Below are positions 1-12,400 of a stretch of DNA of 64,000 bases, piece after piece (within the stretch, counting starts at the first letter, position 1; every line of letters begins with the position of its first letter). Below the pieces are notes generated by a model, which did no database searches, was not told the DNA's origin, and was given only the letters and a program-made list of their open reading frames with translations. Source of the DNA: Ligula intestinalis (lineage: Eukaryota > Platyhelminthes > Cestoda > Diphyllobothriidea > Diphyllobothriidae); NCBI GenBank assembly GCA_036362985.1, contig JAYGXS010000004.1, positions 66,517,912-66,581,911 of the forward strand, written 5' to 3'. The position numbers and the translations under genes are program-made.

Positions 1-1199
1 GTTCATTAGAGTAATTTATAATAAAAAGGCGACCAGAAAAGACATTACTAATGGACAATGCTCGATTTGAACCACTCATTCTGATGAGCATTCTCTAGTT
101 TCAAAGGAACTAAATTAGATATCCGTCAGCCACCTACAATCCATGGTTCTCGTGGTTGCTCGTGTCCTCGAGTGCAGCAATGGCTGCCTCGGAGTTTAAA
201 TCATTTACGCATAGCCACGCCGATAAAGTATATCAGCCTCTAGTTTTGATTCAAAGCTGAACCTGTGTTGTTTTGATAAGCACAATCTTCAAAGTATAAT
301 ATCGACCAATAAGGCAGTTTTAACCGCGATCTGCAAATTCGTTTCTTTTTAGTGAGCATTTGTGCACGAAATACTCATGCTGCTCTCCCTCTTACGGATC
401 ACCTGGTTCGGTGATAGTATAAGTAAGCACCATTGAAAATGAATACGAGTGTAATGTTCCATAAAGTTCTCTTGTGGCTCAGGAAACTGATGATTAAATC
501 AATGGCAGGGTATGATGTCTTTGCGCTTAACACATGTACGCTTGAACTAGCCTTTGTTTGACCTACGACTATTGCGAGTTCGGGGGAATTACACAAAGAA
601 GGTAAGCAACTAAATAATTACATTTCGGACCCAAGACATACCTTCCCCTGCGTGAATGCCACTCTTATACTTGACCGCAGTCCGGCAAAAACTCGTCCAA
701 ATAACAAAGCTGATTACACAGTGTCGATCACATATTTGAATCTGTAGCAGATTTCAACAACCGGCTTTCCAAGAATCTAAAATAAGTCTTCTAATGGCTA
801 ACTGAGAGTGAGTTTCATTCTCTTAGATTCAACAAGTGAGGTATCCTTTCTTGCTATCACATGACCCCATTGAGACGGCACCTCGTTCTACCAATGTCCA
901 TAGGCGAATCATAAACGCAAAGATTATCTGTAACACACATATCTGGCAAAAGTAAGGCGGTCAGGCACTCACTAATCGCGAGGTTTATGCCGCTACACGC
1001 TACAGCTGCGATAAATTTCCACCATCTACTAGGTACTTTTCCATCCCAATCCAAAGTGTCAATGCTGCCCTTTATAATTTACTTAGAAAATAATTCGCGA
1101 ACAGTTCGGAACAATGATCTGTCAAAAAATCGATATTACGTTGCGAGATTAAATGCATAAACTACAGAAGACGCCACGGATCACGCAACATTTCCACAT
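1..1199. other. AT-rich DNA, no gene recognised
   Basis: Only short ORFs (65 codons or fewer, on the minus strand) occur here and none resembles a known protein. No RNA gene, simple repeat or element boundary was recognised. The last few bases lead directly into a foldback element. Confidence 0.5.
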
Positions 1200-1912
1200 A
1201 GGCGAAAGATTGATACTCTTTTACTCATCGGTATTGACTCAGGTTGCAATGCCGATTATCCTGTAGCCTCTTTTGAAGTTTATTCCCTCATGTTAGGATG
1301 TGGGCTTTTAAACGAGCTTCATTCTTACTACCAGCAAAAAACTATCTATTGTAAAAACTGTCTACTTAAGCCTTTTTACAATTGTGAGGTGTTTATTCAA
1401 TTTATTAATGCTGCCAATTTATTTATGCTCCCTATACTGCATAAAATATGTTCCACATCTATTTCAATATTTTCTGGTAACTTAGTGACTTCTCTCTCAC
1501 ACAGTAGACGAAAAAGTACTTTTCTTTTTATAGATTTTACACAGTGCGCAGTGTTTAGACATTGAATTCGAGTGTAGCAGTCACTTGTTTAGAACATTAT
1601 TCGGCTATTCAGCAACTTTTTATAACTAAAAGTTACTCTTTCTTTGAGTATAAAATCCAAAGAAGGCGTAATTTGCTATCAACGGAGTACAAGAAATAAT
1701 ATTTTGTGCATTTTTTTCATTAAATAAATATATTTTAATTTATAATGGCAGTCAAAATAATTAACAAATATGCATATTATATAAGTGGTTACTTTCTACC
1801 GTACATATGTTTTGTTCGTAGTAAGAACGAAGCTCTTTAAAAAGTCCGCATCCTACCATGACGGAATAAACTTCAGAAGAGACTACAGGATAATCAGTAT
1901 CATAACCTATTG
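1200..1912. mobile_element. Foldback element FB-A, copy 1
   Basis: The left arm (about 1200-1420) reappears as its reverse complement at about 1690-1912, separated by a loop of roughly 250 bp. Arm landmarks are GCGAAAGATTGATACTC, then a GATTATC..GTAG block, then GAGCTTCATTCTTACTACC. The same arm and loop sequences recur near 8.5, 33.5 and 55.1 kb. The loop carries the marker CACAGTGCGCAG. No transposase is encoded, so this is a non-autonomous long-inverted-repeat element. Short ORFs read through the arms only because of their base composition. The right arm stops about 25-30 bp short of the left arm's outer end, so this copy is slightly truncated. Confidence 0.75.
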
Positions 1913-3520
1913 CATAATTGCACACGTAAATACCAAGACTTACTGAGCGATCATACTTAGGGAAAACTAGGAAACGTGGACCCGAACCAAACCCGTCCGA
2001 GAAATAGACAGGCTTTAAACCATCGTTCCTCGATATGCGGTTAGGTACAGCCAACACCGGCTTAGCCCCACAAACATTATGAAATAAAAGACAAGTTCCG
2101 ATCTATGCTTAATATTTATTTAGTAAAGAGGGATAGATACCACCACCAATTAAATTAATGAAATCACATTTGATTCGCTTCCACCAATGAGATATTTAGC
2201 TAAAATAAAACACAGTTAGTGCTATAGCAGTATTATTTACACTTAAATGTGATTGTAAACGGTATATTCCGCTATACATTAATACGGATTTTAGAAAAAT
2301 GTACAAATAATGGCCTATGCTCACTGTAAATAACTGCAAACGTAAGTACTCTCTTAAAAGCAAGATTATTGATGCATTTACCGATTATTCTAAACCAGAG
2401 AGGGAAAATTTACCAGAACTGATGACTTTTTTTCTGACTATTCTGCTTGCACTTTCGGCCCGAAATCAACTAAATGATACAGGTATTCCCGCTTGTTGTA
2501 ATCACAAGTGACAATCCCGTATCGCTCCTCGTTGATGTCTCCTCTAGTGACAGTAACCGCTATCGTAGCAGTGCCCAATTTTTTGTCAAAACTGACATTT
2601 TCTGAATGAAAACATAAAACGAAATTTTACTTTGAAAGCATAGTGCTGATGTATGAAATGGTAAATTGTCAAACGTCTGTAACTTACCACAATTCATTGA
2701 TTCAGGTTGACCGATAGCACATAAAGTTCGGTATTTTGTGTAAACCGTTAACTGCAATGGAAGGTATTATTTTGTAAAATAATTAAAAAAGACAGTCGAT
2801 TAAATTTTGAAAGGCAAACATGTATCGGACAGCAACTTTGGCGAAATATGTCAACGAAAAATAAATGCCGAATTAAGGGCACAACAGTCACCTCGAAGAG
2901 ATCTTAGTTGAAAGGAAGGCTTAAAACTCAGAAATAACAACTTCTATGCTTTGAAATTACTAAAAAAACATTCACCCCTTATCGTGGCGCTAGTTAGCTA
3001 TGATTTATTTACCATATGTCAGAGGTATTGTTTGTGCGGTATAAGATTGGAATAACCTTTTCATAAATCGAATTAAAATAGTATCTCTATATGGGTCTAC
3101 GACGGTCAGCGACAGCGTAATATTAGATACAAAGTAACGTAAGCCAAGGAAATATTGATTAAAACGACAATTTTTCCTTGTAAGTAGTCATAAATCTGCT
3201 TCAGTGCGATTGTATGTGGCAGTCAACCTATGCTTCAAACACAATCTATTGGGTTATTGAATATTTCCTATGAAAATATCTCATCAAATGGCTAAATGAA
3301 AGGTATGTGTGGACATCTCCACTTATAGTGGGGAATAGAGAAGCATGCACTGACAAGGCATACTCCCTATTTAGTTACACTGCCTTGGTTAAGTTTTACT
3401 ATAAACTGATGATATACTTCAGCTTCTGCATTACTTTCCCAGATATAATAATAAACCACTTGCTAGGAGCATTGACTAGGGGAAAAACTTGATTATCAAG
3501 CTGCAGGTTTCATGAATTTC
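1913..3520. other. AT-rich DNA, no gene recognised
   Basis: Several ORFs of 60-98 codons exist on both strands but none shows a recognisable motif or exon-like boundary. No SINE, LINE or PLE signature was seen. Confidence 0.45.
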
Positions 3521-3860
3521 CCGAGAAGTTGAAATTTTGGTTAGGAGGTCGTCTACTTCAACTACCCTGTGATCCAACTTACCGTTCTGGAGTTAGATAA
3601 GTATAGCCCGCGGCGCGAAGCGCCGCCCACACCTTTAATTTACATGCGGAACAACCTGCTCTTAGCGACCGCGGGAAGCAACTTTGACTGCATTTTTTCC
3701 CTTTACACTTACGTTTAAAATTTTTTTTACTGCTTATCTTATTTCAATACCCCACAAAATTCATAACCACCGTTTTTGCAGGACAAAATGCTGGGACTAT
3801 TGGTAGATGAGTGGGGCTACAAAAGCTACTTTTGCCTACTGGGGTTACTTCAGCATTTCA
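3521..3860 (+). mobile_element. Foldback family FB-K, one arm plus centre
   Basis: This block is the reverse complement, with divergence, of 26916-27240. Shared parts in order are GGTTAGGAGGTCGTCTACTT, a GC-rich hairpin, a GCGGGAAGCAACTTTG block, TTTTTGCAGGACAAAATGCT and the terminal GAGTGGGGCTACA..AGCTACTTTTGCC. The opposite terminal inverted repeat was not found upstream, so this is a half copy or one whose left arm has decayed. No coding potential. Confidence 0.7.
3610..3626. repeat. GC-rich perfect hairpin inside FB-K
   Basis: GCGGCGC, a GAA loop, then GCGCCGC form a 7-bp perfect stem in otherwise AT-rich DNA. The related hairpin at 27112-27131 sits at the same place in the other FB-K copy, which makes it a family character rather than chance. 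Confidence 0.7.
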
Positions 3861-4029
3861 AAATAATTTATAGAAATGCTTTTAGTGATGAATAGTTTCA
3901 CATTGCTTATAATTGGAACTATTTAAAGCGGAAAACGAAAGCTTAGACGGCACTTCTGCATTTAAAGAAATGAGTCAGTAATTTAAAAAATGTTTTTAGT
4001 ATCCGACGGATACATTTTCTTTTAGAAAA

Positions 4030-4285
4030 TAATTTATAAAAGACGTAATTTCCTACCAATTAAATACAAATAATCATATTTTTCTGTACGTTTACTATAA
4101 ACTACATTTGAATTTATGAAGTCAGTCAAAATCCATAAAAGAAATGCATGCTATTTAAGTAGCCATTTATTACAGAATCTGCACTTTATAAACGGTCAGA
4201 ATGAAGCTCATTAACTAGTCGGCATCTTGACGTGACTGAAAATAATTTCGCGACTACATGACATAAATTATTGTAACCATACTTA
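4030..4285 (-). mobile_element. Foldback element FB-A, single right arm
   Basis: The segment matches the right arm of FB-A: a TATTTGAATTTAT-like block, GTCAGTCAAAATCCATAAAAG, TACTTAAATAGCC-like sequence, then GGTCAGAATGAAGCTC and GCATC..GACTGAAA. No matching left arm or loop precedes it within 300 bp, so it is a truncated copy. Confidence 0.6.
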
Positions 4286-5400
4286 ATAGTGGTTTTCAAT
4301 TAGGTACCAATTTTTCGCAAATGGTGGCCTTTTGTTTGCACTACTGATAATAATGTACAAATTTGATAAAAGAAGGCGGAAGAATGTTTTTCGGGACCAG
4401 TATTTTATTTGCCGATGATTCGGACTCTCACTTGAGCCAGAAGAAATCATAATACTGATTATAGAATATTACGTCATGTGGTGATTTATCGGAAACCAAA
4501 CGTAATCGCATACTTACGTAACGTATTACGTTAATTTAATCAAAAACAGAGGGACAGTATGATGGCAAAAAGCACTGATAGCTATACTGCATATCACATC
4601 GTTTTCTTAGCAGTAATTTTAAGTATGCATACCCCGTTTAGTTCGCCGACCTCATTCTGATCTATTACACACTTGATTGAAAGTGCTAAGCCATTTTTTG
4701 TGTCATGAACAAACGGCTGCGAGAGATTGCGCAAGAAACGGCCTAAAGTGAAAAGAGGTTTAACATGGTAAAGCATATAGGTTTTGCGTTTCAGAATATA
4801 TACTGTTTAACTGTAGGTTTGTTTTTTAAGATATGAATTGACGTCTTTTTTTTCAATATTCATTTGCATATTATGTTGACTAATAAGTATGAGACAAATG
4901 CTTCCCACATGGCAGTGCATTCAAAAATAAATTACAATTTGACCGTCCTGCAAAACGGTGCTTTCGCAGCGCTATACGCATAGACAAAGACTATTTAAGT
5001 TTCAACCAATTTACATTGCATCCTCCGTCCATCCTCCGTCCATTCTCCTCGCTTTTTCGGCTTAACTCGGTTTATAAACAGTGCTAAGGGCTAGAGGGAG
5101 GATCAGACACAGTGGATTACAGATACACGTAGCACAAGCCTGAGATGTTTCAAGTATTGTTGAGATAGATCGCGATTTAATGATGTAGACATTTAGATCT
5201 AAATCCAGTTGAAGGAAGTGTCATAGAGGTCATATTGAAAGGACTAGATCAGCTAGCTATGCAGGCCATTGACAAATTGAAGTTCATTCATTTCACACAC
5301 CATAATCGACTGTTTAAAGTGGGCCTGATTTTTTGAGCCTTTCTCATCCAACATGCTTTATAACATATTTCGCGCCTAATCGTAGCAGAAGCCTCGTGAC
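4286..5400. other. No gene recognised
   Basis: A 60-codon minus-strand ORF at 4594-4776 has a fairly balanced composition but no family resemblance and no recognisable splice context. A short duplicated CATCCTCCGTC motif lies near 5030. Nothing else supportable. Confidence 0.4.
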
Positions 5401-5439
5401 CAAACCGCAATATCTAGGATGGGTTCTTAGCGTTGCTCA

Positions 5440-5935
5440 TAGGTCAGTTAGGTGGACTGATAAATACTTGAGAAGAAGACGACCAGATTACTGGGACAGT
5501 ACTATTATTCACCTAACGTTTCGAGATCCGCCGCAAATTCATCATCAGAGACGTAAGCAAAGGGCAGTAGCAGATATGGGTCGATTGAGCAAGTCTTCTT
5601 CTTTTCAATCACTTCCTGAGATTCGCATGTTTGCCTGCATTGGCAGTGATAAGTACTGTCACTTACACGGAGTGAACGACTGTCTTTAGAGGGTGAGGAC
5701 GATATACGATCGCCACTAGGCGTCTGCGTCGGCTACGTAAGTGAAAGGACTTCTGTTAGTGGCTTCAGACAACACAACACTGGAATCGCTAGCCATAAAG
5801 TCACCACCTTGACTGTTGAAAGCACCAGTTGGCGTTGGCCCTTGGAAACGTTGGCTGTTGTCAGTGACAGTCGTTGACTCTGTGTAAGTGACGGTAATTA
5901 GCACTCCACGTTACTGACCCATGACCAACGCCCAC
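5440..5935 (-). mobile_element. Penelope-like element, 3' remnant
   Basis: The first ~100 bp match 60200-60300 (GAGAAGAAGA, then CTGGGACAGTACT, then a TTTCGAGATCCG hammerhead-like block). The distal part (5770-5880) matches the PLE 3' region at 40960-41050, sharing GTTGGCGT.GGCCCTTG and flanking sequence. Both comparisons place it downstream of a GIY-YIG endonuclease on the minus strand, although no GIY-YIG codons remain here. Interrupted, non-coding remnant. Confidence 0.55.
5511..5550 (-). ncRNA. Hammerhead-like ribozyme motif (PLE-type)
   Basis: Read on the minus strand the block starts CTGATGAT and ends CTCGAAACGTTAGG, that is a CUGAUGA core half and a GAAAC half about 18 nt apart. The spacing and both core halves match the motif at 61141-61180 and 21680-21725. 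Stem II is weak in this copy. PLEs are known to carry hammerhead motifs. Catalytic competence here is doubtful. Confidence 0.45.
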
Positions 5936-8481
5936 AACCTAGGCGCCCGTTGAGTTGTGTACTACTTGTGTCTAGCCTTATTGACAAGCAGGTCTTAAAG
6001 CTCCTCACAACTTACTGATTGCTCATGCAGTATCTGGACATCTTTCTATACGGTATGTGAAACCATTTTTCCTAAAACAACTGTCACCTAACAACACGTG
6101 TTGTGGCGTTTATCTTATTGTCTGAAAAAGTCCAGACTGCCCACTTCACAACGTTCACGTAAAATGCATTTCTATAAAAGTCGAAATAAATTAAATTGTT
6201 CAGAAAAGAGGTTTACCCTTCCTATGGCAAACAAATATTTTCTCTAAGTAACAGTTGCGTACGTGGTTACCAAAAATTACTTCGGCAATCAGTTTTGAAG
6301 ACGTTTGGATTTTACAGATGTTTTTACTATCGGTTTTCTCTTGAGTTGTCAATTTTACTATTTGGTATGCTTTCATGACACACCTTTGGACTTCATTTAT
6401 TACGGCTTTTTTAGAACACATTGAATTGTTTCAACGGAGTGGTTAATTTTTAAACATCCTTTCTACTGAGGGCCTCATAAGCTGCTTTGACCGTGAAAAT
6501 TTCACTTCAAAATTAGCTTTGGCAATTTTGCAGCCTGCTTTAAAGTTTTAGTAGTATGTTCCACGCAGCGGTTCCCATCGCAGTTATCCCTGGCAAACCA
6601 CGCCACTGAAAGTCTTCAAACGCAAAGCAATCCGAGTCATTCTTTGTAAGGCACGCATGCGTTCTCTTCTTCATAAAAAGATCTTAAATAATTTAAGCAT
6701 ATGTTATTAATAGAAAGTTGAATTTGAAGAAGTTTTTTATGAGAAAAAAAGCAACCTTAATGAGTTAATTTTCGACAATGGCGCCCCAGCTCGTCTTCGG
6801 ACTAACCGGAAAAGTGTAATGAATAACTGAAATTTTGAAACTGCCGAAATGATCCATATTCATATAGGGTGGGACGTGATTGGTAGGTTTGGCCTCTGTA
6901 AGTCTCTGTCCTGCGGCCTCTGTCTTCTCTGTCGTTCTTTGACGTGTTTATAACTACCATCTTACTCGACGTGCTGGTTGATGCACGAATAGTCGGAGTG
7001 CTTGGCTTCGAGGAATTCTCGACCATTTTTTGGAGAGGCAACTACCGATGATGCGTGTTTTTCCCCATGCAGTTTTAAATTTAAGTTGATCATTGCCCTT
7101 TTCCTGTTAGTCCGAAAACGAGTTGGGGCACCAAACTTGAAAATTCACTCATTCAAGTTACATTGTATTTCAAAGATCATCTTCTTTAAATTAAAATTTC
7201 TTGGGATGTCTCTGTTCCAGTTTATATGAATGAATGTAATATTCACCTTGAGAGAACGGAATACCGTACATGGCGTAGTGTCTTGTTGGCGAATATTTGT
7301 GATCCTTAAATGTGATTGCTTTCGCTGCCAATGCCTCAGTTGGCCTGATTTCCACGCGCCAGAATGCAGATCCAACAACTGTAGGACAGAAAACGTGGAA
7401 GATTTTAGTATTAGGTTGGCATGCGAGGTTGTGATATGTGCGTGGTTTCGACCATGGATTTCAATGAAGTCCGCCATATGCATCAAAAGGTTGGTGCAGA
7501 AAGTGACGGGTTTCAGGGGGTAGTTTATAATTGATAGCAGACATAATTGGCACTAACCACCTTCTATACCTTTGCCCAGGCTCAAGAAGACCAAACGGGA
7601 CTCGGTTTTGGCCGCTTTCTCCAATGCAAGCCAGAAGCACCGTCTGACTTGGAGTTAAGTCATATTTGACTTTCCGTGGGTACTACCGCCCTAATTACCC
7701 TCACTCACCTTCAATAAGTGTCAAGACAGGCTCAAGGGGGCCAAGACTGATACGGTGACTACTATTTTTATTACAACTGACTAGCAATAGAAATAAGTAA
7801 AAGTACTACTGATACTATTTTTGACGCTGATATTAGTCTGAGGTGAGGCCGATTTGAAGTCAACGCTAGGTCTCATGCCCCCATGATCTCAACATGGTAT
7901 ATGAAATCTGGGTTTATGCTATTTCGAGTTAATACATCTTTGAGGCTCTGAGCACATCAGTACTTGCCTTGGTTTCCGTGCTCTCAGCTCTATCCACCAG
8001 GCTGTGTCCGTTTCTACCAAGTGTAGACTATGAAGACTCAGGTACTGCTGCTATAAGTACGTGTTTATACTAAAGTGCGAATTCTTGAAATTTTGCTTAC
8101 TAAGACCAGTACATATTATACTATAATCCGGCCTGGCGGTGCTTGACGGAAATCGCAACTAAGTAGCATTCCTAATCTGTATGAAATAAAAATAAGTAGT
8201 TTACGCGTTAAGACCAAGCAGCATTAAATAAATAGCCCAAGTCCAACCATGCTCTTATGTGGTAGAATAGTGCCGTTTACCATCTTTAGGCTAACTGCAG
8301 GCCTACTTAAAGACTTAACAGGGTACCGTTATCAAATAGCATTTTTAGCGGGGTGTAGGAAGTACTGCTTTTACATCTCTCGCTTTTTTGAGTGATTTAA
8401 TTCCCTGTCACTGTCTTAGTTGGCCTGAGCTCTATACGCCATATTGCAGATCCAACAAAAACAGTATGCACCGAAGAAAGC
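5936..8481. other. No gene recognised; one 44-bp repeat pair
   Basis: ORFs of up to 113 codons overlap on both strands (6.8-7.5 kb) without recognisable motifs. A 44-bp block at 7336-7379 recurs in direct orientation at 8416-8459 (TTGGCCTGA, then CGCCA.A.TGCAGATCCAACAA). On the minus strand both could read VGSA.WR.E.RPT, which hints at a decayed coding element, unidentified. Confidence 0.4.
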
Positions 8482-9466
8482 GAAACATGCCAACATATGC
8501 GAAAGATTGATACTCTTTCGTTAATCGGCATTGACTCAGGTTGTGATACTGATTATCATGTAGTCAATTCTGAAATCATTTCAGTCATAATAGGATAGGG
8601 TCTGTTAACGAGCTTCGTTCTGACCACTAGCAAAATGTACTGCAACTACTTAAAAAGTATGCTGGTAAAGGAGACAAATGGTTGAACACTGGAATGAAAT
8701 GTATTTCTGCCTGAGCTTTCGAGCTCCTACAAGAGCCCACTGTCCAGTGTTCGATCATTTGTCTCCGTTAGCAAAAGATATACCTGGAATGCGAATATTC
8801 TCCCTCGTTCGTTATATAGTGTGCCTTTTTAGCATTTAATTTGACTGCTGTTATAAATTCAAATATATTTTATCCAAAACATACACAACAAATAAAGTAT
8901 TGTACTCCTTTGATAGCAAATAACGCTTTCTTTAAATCTTATACCCAGAAAGGAAAGCTTTGGATTTTCAAAAAATTGCTCAATTTCCGGATAATTTTCT
9001 AAACTAGTGACCGCTACACCCAAATTAAGGGTTTAAACTTGCGCAATGTGTACATCCTGTTTAAGAAAAAAGTGCTTTTTTTGCATACAGTTTGAGGAAA
9101 AAGTCGCATAGTTGCCATAAAATACTTGAGAATAGGCAGTATTAATAAAGTAATGGATACGATTTTTTATGAATTAAAACCTGTTGTAAAAAAAGCTCAT
9201 AATAATCAACTTTTTTAAAAGCGAAAGCTACCTTTTCTTTGATTATAAACTTTAAAAAAAAACGTTATTTGCTACTAAACAAGTACAAGACATAGAATTT
9301 TGTGCGTTTTAAATAAAATATTTTTTAAATTTATAAAAGCAGACAAAATAAATGATAAAAAGGCAGCCTACTTAAATAGCCAGTTTTAATAACAGATACT
9401 TTTCGCTAGTGGTCAGAATGAAGCTCTTAAAAGGCCCCCATCCTATCATGACTGAAATGACTACAA
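8482..9466. mobile_element. Foldback element FB-A, copy 2 (with insertion)
   Basis: The left arm begins near GAAACATGCCAACATATGCG and continues ATTGATACTCTTTCG, GATTATCATGTAGTC and GAGCTTCGTTCTGACCAC. The inverted right arm runs to about 9466. The loop contains TTGCGCAATGTGTACATCC and TTTGAGGAAAAAGTCGC, the reverse orientation of the loop in copies 1 and 4. The left arm is split by a 155-bp insertion (8663-8817). Non-coding. Confidence 0.75.
8663..8817 (-). mobile_element. Small insertion with inverted repeats and hammerhead-like half
   Basis: Comparison with FB-A copies 3 and 4 shows extra DNA here. It is bordered by AGTATGC on the left and AGTGTGC on the right, a likely 7-bp target duplication (6 of 7 identical). 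Inside, 8670-8693 and 8743-8766 are 24-bp inverted repeats (GGAGACAAATGGTTGAACAC type). On the minus strand the centre can form a 6-bp stem (GGGCUC with GAGCUC) followed by GAAAGCUCAG, the 3' half of the hammerhead-like motif at 23583-23626. The CUGANGA half is not intact. Confidence 0.5.
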
Positions 9467-12400
9467 AGCTACGACACAGTGCATTGCCCTTGCGCTGCCT
9501 ACGCGAGATTCTTAAGCGTTCTGCGGTCACTTTTGGTTTTATTAGATTTAAATTAATTGTAGTTTAATTTTTAGTTCAGTGATATTTTTGGCAACCTGTG
9601 GTTTCTTATTGTTTTATCGTGCTACACTATCTGTCCAGGTGAATTACAAGCTATTGTGAGTTTAAAATTTGGGAAAAAAACCTATATTTCAGGGTTGAAA
9701 TTAAACCTCCAAATATTATAAGGAATCGATAAATGACTGTATCGAATCGGCGGGTACTGTTTGACAGTTCCTATTTTATACAAGCAGAATTTCTTAGTTT
9801 ATTTATCGCGCTTCAAGAACAAAGTTATTTCAATTTTAATAGTTGCACGTTTTTTTCTATTTTTAGAGTTTTTGCGTTTTTCCGTTTCCAATGATGCTTT
9901 AATTTTCTTGAGAATCTCCAACCATCTATCTCCCCTCAATTCCCACAGGTCACTTATTACAGACTTCGAGGTTTTTCGCTTGCCATAGGGAGCCTGAAAA
10001 CTGACTGTTACTAAGATAAGCCGGCAGTTCAAGTGGAAGGCTTTTAAATTAACGATAAAAAACTGGTTTTTGAAGTTCAGCCACCGGAAGCTGGTTTTCT
10101 TATCATTGACTACCGTCAGCCAATATTTGGGAAATAATATTTGGCTAACACGTTTCTTAAAAAAGTAGAAACATCCTCTGTTGTTTACTTTTGTAATAAG
10201 GATGTCCAAGACTCAATTATGCAACAGCATAGGTCACATACTCATTTTAAAATATAGCACCTACTAACCATGGACCTCCTTTCACTTAAAAAAATTCAGA
10301 AATCCCTTCTGATGAAAAAAAAACAAATTTATTTATGTAGTAATATGTCACCAACCTTTGCGAATTTTGCAGGTAAAATTTTGTACCCCTTTTCGGCAGG
10401 TTTCACCATCCATGTCATAGTAGCTTCTAAAACTCTGAAAAGTGCAGGCCATGACAAATCTAAATATCGCAAGAAATGCATATGGGACTCTTTAATCTTT
10501 GCCAGAAAGGTTTAAAGTGGTCTGCGAGGATCACTACGCCTATGTTAACACCTTTCCTAATCAGAGTTGTCAGCCACACGTTACAACGTTAAACAGTCAT
10601 GAGCTTTGCATAGTTTCTTAGACAAATGATCGCATTCACGAAAAAATCCATTTCGGTAACTTGCTTCTCCGGAAAAAATGCCAGTGAACGTGGAAAAGAG
10701 TACACGATTTAAAAACCAGACGCCACTGTAAACTTGGCGGGCATACTGAATCCTAAATTTCTGGGGTTTGGGTTGGCAGCGAATTGCTCAACCTGCTCCT
10801 TTTCATAGCAAACATTTTATAGATAAACTGTTTGCTAAAAATGTTATTTTTGGCATACAATTCGGAGTGCCTGCAGGCAGAAAGTCTGTCTATATGATCC
10901 GATTAACGCGAATGTGTTGTGGCTGCTGTTATTTGAATGGCAGGCACTCGACAATGTATCGCCACGATCAGTTTTGCCTACAGTGGGTTTTTCAGTTGGC
11001 GTTTTTTCTGTGTTTCAAAGATTGGTCTCAGGGCCGGCGATCGGCGTCCAAATTAGTTAATGAAGAGGTAGAACTGTATGGTAGCTCACACCCTGTTTCC
11101 TGTCTTGCCTCTCTAAATTCTGTGAATCGACACTTTTAAGGTGACTGGAGATGGTTTCACTTGCAGTATACACTACGACTACACCACCCCTTTTCGCCTA
11201 CAATATACGTCCTTACCCTCACTACCTGAAAAACACATTTATAAGGTCACTTTAAATTTTATTTCTTAACGTTTAGTTCATTTATGATGGAAGTTACTCG
11301 ATCTTTATCTACTATTTAGTTTTAGTACCTTGCGTTTACTTTTTATTTATTTTAGTTTTGAGTTTAGTCAATTTTAACCAGTGTATTTTCAGTTTATTTT
11401 AGTTTCATTTTTTCAAGCTTGTAGTGATATTGTCAGTTTAATAAAATTGAAATAAACCTTGTCATTTATGGCTATACTTTAATATCTAAAATAAGATAAA
11501 GAGTCGACATGCTTTTGTATCCATATCACGGGTACTATTAGGAAGTTCTTGTTTCCTGTTTAGTTAATTGCTCATTTTAATTATCTTTAGCCAAAAATTT
11601 GGTTATTTAATCAACTATTCCTATTTGTTCCTACGTTTTTACGCTCTACTTTTTATTTTTTATTTTTTTCCCTTGATATTCTCTATTCAGCTAACTCTTA
11701 TTACAACCAATTCCCTAGTACAGAACGCTGGGGGTTTTGCTTGTTATACTGAGCTCGAAGCGATACTGATACCACGCGTTCCAACATTGGAATTTCTACT
11801 TAAGCGTTCTAACGTGTGGTAATGTGGTGTGCAATAAAAGTACAAAACGTGAAGCCTACCTTTGGTTTAAAATCCATGAATGCATAAAAGTAATCCGGCT
11901 TTGATTTGAACTGGAAGGTACCGTTGTAAATATCACCGAGGGTGGACCATGTTTCTAAAAGCGCCATCATTCATTCAATGTTATACTCTCCTATTATCCT
12001 CTCTGGATTCTTGAAAGTGTTTAATTTTTAGACGCCTTTTTTGAAGATTTTTTTTCAAGATCCAGAGCTGATATTAAAATTGCAAAGCTTGCAATAAAAC
12101 GATAAAACTTTGAAAAATTTTAAATGGGTAAGAAACGAGATGGAAATAGGCCTGCTGTATGCTTTAAAACCAAGAGGACTTTATTTTCATTATGACGAAC
12201 TACAGACACATTAACCTGCACAGTAAATATTTAACTTACCTTTTATATCTTTTTGACCTAAACGAAGAAAATATTTATAGTTTTTATAAAAAAATTAGTT
12301 GAGTTAAAATAAAAAAGAAAACCAATAAACTTTAAAATCTTCCCAGCAGTCTGTCTAACCTGCTAAAATATTTGCGATTATTAGTGGTTCTTAATAAATT

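Noticed and set aside
7480..7510. Mariner-type terminal repeat (AGGTTGGTGCA string)
   Set aside because: Only a short match to a mariner end, with no partner inverted repeat and no transposase fragment within reach.
10768..11139. 123-codon ORF with several Cys residues
   Set aside because: Cysteines are not spaced as a known zinc-binding motif, and codon and context give no support for an exon.
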